From Metopolophium dirhodum (Eukaryota > Arthropoda > Insecta > Hemiptera > Aphididae), in contig NC_083567.1 of NCBI RefSeq assembly GCF_019925205.1, positions 5,704,001 through 5,768,000 on the forward strand: a stretch of DNA of 64,000 nucleotides, written 5' to 3'. A program made the position numbers and the translations under genes. A model generated the notes under the pieces. That model was not told where the DNA came from. It saw only the letters and a list, made by a program, of their open reading frames with translations, and did no database searches. This document shows, piece by piece, positions 59,630 to 64,000 of this stretch (positions within the stretch are counted from its first letter, which is position 1; each line of letters starts with the position of its first letter).

Positions 59630-62600
59630 TATTATAGGTACAACACTGCACACTCGCGGATTTGCTGTACAAGTCATTTTTTTTTTGTTTTTGTTTTTGA
59701 CAATGGCCAACTCCTTGCATGCATTCACGTTTGTGCAGTGACGTAACCGGGTAAAATTATTTAATCACCAAAATCGAAACCATATAACACCCATATAAGA
59801 GTAATCGTTTGTTTTTACACTGAAAGTCTTAAAACTCATTTCATGGCACTTAGAGACAACATAAGGCAATAGACATTGCCAAAACAATACTGGTCAAACG
59901 ATATATGACAACATTTTGATAACGGAGACTCGAATTGCCAAATAAGTTACCAATAAACAGTTTATTTATTACACTATAGTCCATACATACCTACCTATAA
60001 TAATATTATAGTTTTATATGTTGTATTTTACCTAATTTTTTAATTTTTGCTGTAATAGTTCTATGCTATGTTAATCTATTGTATTTCAAAGTATTGCAGC
60101 CTAACACGATATAAATAAATAAAGAGACAAATCATAGCATAGGTACCTCTTACCCGCTATCGTGGTTTCGTGAATCGTGTGAAATTATAATATTAAGTAG
60201 GTAGATACAGGAGAATTTGCAAAAAAATGTGCTATAATACTTGTTTTAAAAAAATAACGTGACAATAATCCTGTAATCATAATTCATAAAATAATATTAT
60301 TATTTTTGTAACCCAGATAATGTTGACAATACGTCAACATATTATTATTATTATTCAACATGAGAAACGTGAAATAAATACTATTTTATACACAATAATC
60401 TGAGAAAAAAATATTTTTATCTTATAAATATATGTTAATGTTTATGTTGGCATTATTTCTTTATTTTGGAAGATTTAAAGATTTATACTGTTGGCATATC
60501 TGGGAGTGGGGAGGGCGAAATTATATATTTACTCCCCCCCCCCCCCAAATTATATTAGTGTATTACAACGAATTCATTTTATGAGAGTTTATTGTTCGCT
60601 TTTGATGATGAAAATATTATAATAATAGACCACGATAAAACAAAGAAACAATTTAATTTTATGCTTCGAAATATTCACTCAAATTTTTAAACCGAAACTA
60701 TTCTCAAAAAATTAAATCTTTATTGTAACTCTTTCTATTAAACAACGGCGAGTGCGTGCGTCCCACTATAATCGCTGCAAATGCACAATGTTATGTCACC
60801 AAATCAAACTTGCTTAGACACAGACATATTTACACACAAAGAACAATATTGCAGAAACTGCTATAAAATATTGCACTCGTTATACTATTATAATAATAGT
60901 ATTATATTAAGTTTAGACCACCCAAAAAAATTTATCTCAACCAATTCTTGGCTATCCCAAAATCCCCCGGTAAGTTGAAAATAAACAGCCATCGTTTATC
61001 GGTGACCGCCTATGTATGCTCGCCCACGTAATCCTTTTTATCTAAGACCCCATATAGCGAGGCTTTTCCAAATCAAGTTTTGTTCAAAGTTAAACTGTTT
61101 TCAGTAAATACCTACTAAATTACATACGTAAGCGGGGCTCGGGAGCATTTACATATTACATTTTTTGTCTGATAAATCTTGGAACATCCCAAGCGTAAGA
61201 ATCAAATTTGCTTCACACTCATTCTCGCAGAAATCACATGCGATTTTATTTTGCTATAACATTCGCATATTCACGTGGTTATCGATTTAATTTTGCTAAT
61301 TTAGAATTATTGTAAGTGCTATTTTTAGGTATATTATTGTCATGTACGAATGCAGAATCAATAATCAAACACCGTAGAATTTATTATTTATTCGCTCATC
61401 GTTTTATTTAAGGAAATTCATAATTATTAGATTTTCTCAAATAATGAAGACATCTCGAAGAAGTATTTCACATTAATATTCCTAAAATATTATCATGTAC
61501 CTACTTTTAAAGGAAGTTAATGTTACATAAAATATAAATCACATAGATATCACAGTAAATTATCTCAGAGGAGTTATATCATAACTTTACTTTATAACTC
61601 CCAGTTACTTGACTTGGGGTGAGTATTGCACAGCGAGGTCTCTGGGAGAGGTCACTGTAGGGATAAATTTCAAACTTCACAACTTCTATGCGATAAAACT
61701 GAGTTAAAAATTAAAAGTAAACATAATATATTATGTTTAAAAAATTAAAACGTTCTTTTTGTTTTTTACATATTTTCCAATGTTTATAGTGCTATTAATT
61801 GCACATATCTATTGTATAATACTAAAGCGCTAAAAAGTAACTTTGGAGAATTGCACATAATTTGTTCACTTATTGTTATACATCCAATGTATATGGATTG
61901 TGTTAATCAAATAAAGGAAAAATAAAAAAAACCAAATAATTTGGTCATCTGTTTTTCAAAAACCATAAAAATTGACTTGAAGAATATGTAAGTGTACATA
62001 ATCATTTAAGTAAAATAGATCGCCCTGTATAACAATATTAATAATTCTCATACGTCACTCGCACGCGCCTGCGAATTCGTCGTTCGCGGTACAAAAACAG
62101 AGGAGGCGGGGGCGGGGGCGCGCGCGTAATCGACGTACGATTCTAGGAAAGTACTGTGCGATGGCTGCAGATGAGTCGGCCGGCGGATCTTTGATAATAA
62201 TAATAATAAATAATTAAGAAAAAAACAACAACAACTACAACAACAACAATCAACCGTAGTACGAACCCGGAGAAACGGAACGATATAAACGACAATAATA
62301 TTTAGGGGTGGTTCGAATTTAAATTTTCAACGACTCAAATTTAAATTCAAACCTTGTTTTTTCTCGAACGGTTCGAGATTTAATCCGAATTCAAATCAAT
62401 AATTTAACTTATACTTTTTTCGAACTTTAAATTTTATTTTAAACAACATTTTTTTTTTAAATTCAACTCTTTAAAACGTATTACAATAGAAATTAATTAC
62501 TAACGTTCTTCACGTCCTTGGCGAGCACATCTATACACAATTAAACGCATTAAAAAAATATTACAATCGTATTTGACTTTTCTCGAACTGTTCAAATCTC

Positions 62601-63616
62601 TCCAAGTCCGCGGTGTTCGAGTACCCATCATCTCTAATAATATATAATTGTTATCGAGGAAGTAACCGCAATGATATTTCGAACAGCGATGGTTCGTGTG
62701 CAGACGGACAAAGCCATTCGTCGTCGATGACGTGTGCGGATTTTTTATTTTATTTTCAATCACAATTTTACGACAAACCAACGACACACACACACACCGA
62801 CACCGCACGCCTACCTATATACGAGAGTTATAATTTATATCATGATGTTTGCCCGTCGCGATTACCGAGTGCGCAAACTGCAAGCGAGAATTGAGTGAGA
62901 AACCATAATATATAATATTATAACAATGTGCGCCACCGCCCCCCCCCCCCCCCCATCCACAGTAGTTTATTGTATTATCAAAATATCACGAACGCGATGG
63001 ATGGATTTTTTTAATCGGAGTTGGACAGAAAAACCGACGGTTTATGTTTATGAGGATGATATCATAATTATGTATGGTATGATTTGATTTAATTCCCGAA
63101 TTTCATTAAAATATATAATATGCATTCATTAAATTCGTCACTTATAATGATTATAGTCACCTAACAATAAAATAATATTGTAAAAAAATAAAATATTTAA
63201 AATACATTTCATAACCAATTGAAAAAAATCAATCGTGGATAATGATGATTGCATTTTTGTCGTATACGATTAGTTTTTATTTATTTAATACCTATAATCC
63301 AGTCAAATTGTATTTGTTTTAATATCATTTTAATCCAAAAGTATATTGACAAATTCGACGAATTTAATTATTTATCGAAACGCCCACTATCAATTTGAAA
63401 TTACAATAATATTGAATATTTCAATAGCTGGTATTTTTAAACTTAAATCATCCGTTAATATTGTAGAGTTTTTTTGTCAACACTACAACACTGCATATAT
63501 TTTAATGTATTTATCTGTACCGCGAAGCGCGAATGCCAGGAACAAAATAAAACGTCGAGTCGAAAAAAAAAGTAATATTATGTATATTATTATATACCTA
63601 TGCTTCTGTTTACTAC

Positions 63617-63647
<31 letters not shown>

Positions 63648-64000
63648 AATGAAAATCGATATTACCAGAATTGACGTATGACGTCGCCGTTTATTAGGTA
63701 TACCAACTATTATTATTATTTGGTCAATATTGCGGCAAGAAAACTACCCATAATAATTCAATCATAATAACATTATATATTTTCTACCGCATACATAATA
63801 ATAATAATATTATTATTATTATTAAATAAATCGAAACGATATCGCGGCGGCGAAGCGTTCAAAATAATATTATATTATTATACAATATCACATCATAATA
63901 TATTATATTATAGTTGCAAAGGCGGTGGCGTGTCGTATCGGAATATTCGAATGCCACAACAATCATAATAATAATACGCTCGTCACAAGTTCGTGCATAT
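59630..64000. other. AT-rich DNA with microsatellites, no gene identified
   Basis: No exon is supported. There are C-runs near 60534-60546 and 62940-62954, (CAA)n near 62225-62250, (GTT)n at about 63617-63647, and (AAT)/(ATT) near 63797-63823. Near 62050-62200 there is a GC-rich, CpG-containing patch (GCGGGGGCGGGGGCGCGCGC) with an ATG at 62161 opening a short frame (MAADESAGGS). This could be a promoter or first exon, but no splice partner was found. Confidence 0.4.

Noticed and set aside
1..64000. tRNA genes and CRISPR arrays
   Set aside because: None could be recognised by eye. The only regular arrays are the nucleoporin exon pairs and the 109-bp intronic repeat, neither of which has CRISPR spacing.

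Overview
The window reads as nuclear genomic DNA from an insect, most likely an aphid. The inference rests on very AT-rich intergenic DNA full of ATAATATTATA and TAGGTACCTA strings, short introns (many of 67-80 bp), dense DNA-transposon remnants, and conserved animal genes whose exons I could join with consistent phase and GT/AG splice sites. The species cannot be fixed by eye.

Layout. (1) 1.5-2.7 kb, plus: the last exon of a receptor-type protein tyrosine phosphatase. Its normal stop (TGA, 1613-1615) is followed in the same frame by a 362-residue, GC-rich, coding-like extension, a strong stop-codon readthrough candidate. (2) 2.7-14.4 kb: gene-free, AT-rich DNA with several transposon layers. 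One is a 2.9 kb hAT-bounded element with a perfect 8-bp target duplication that carries a Harbinger transposase exon inside it. (3) 14.8-22.3 kb, plus: a complete Nup98-like FG nucleoporin gene. It keeps the Rae1-binding GLEBS exon, contains a four-fold tandem array of one exon pair, and stops before any autoproteolytic domain. (4) 22.4-26.4 kb: repeats, including a MULE fragment. (5) 26.7-28.3 kb, plus: PRRC1. (6) 28.4-35.8 kb: a GC-rich repeat insertion, then a hAT with a perfect 8-bp target duplication nested inside a long-TIR element. (7) 36.0-41.5 kb, minus: cytoplasmic poly(A)-binding protein, nine coding exons, with an A-rich 5' leader. (8) 44.0-49.7 kb, minus: Elongator subunit ELP3, ten coding exons, 547 aa, with a hAT remnant and a non-LTR fragment in its introns. 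(9) 49.7-64 kb: mostly AT-rich non-coding DNA, a possible small ORF at 52.8 kb, a possible MYND-finger gene end on the minus strand (59.1 and 56.6 kb), and a 150-bp MITE with a 9-bp target duplication.

The host genes do not form a pathway. They are unrelated housekeeping genes (nuclear pore, trafficking, mRNA binding, tRNA modification) plus a signalling receptor, separated by repeats. The most unusual items are the amplified, truncated Nup98-like gene and the phosphatase readthrough extension.
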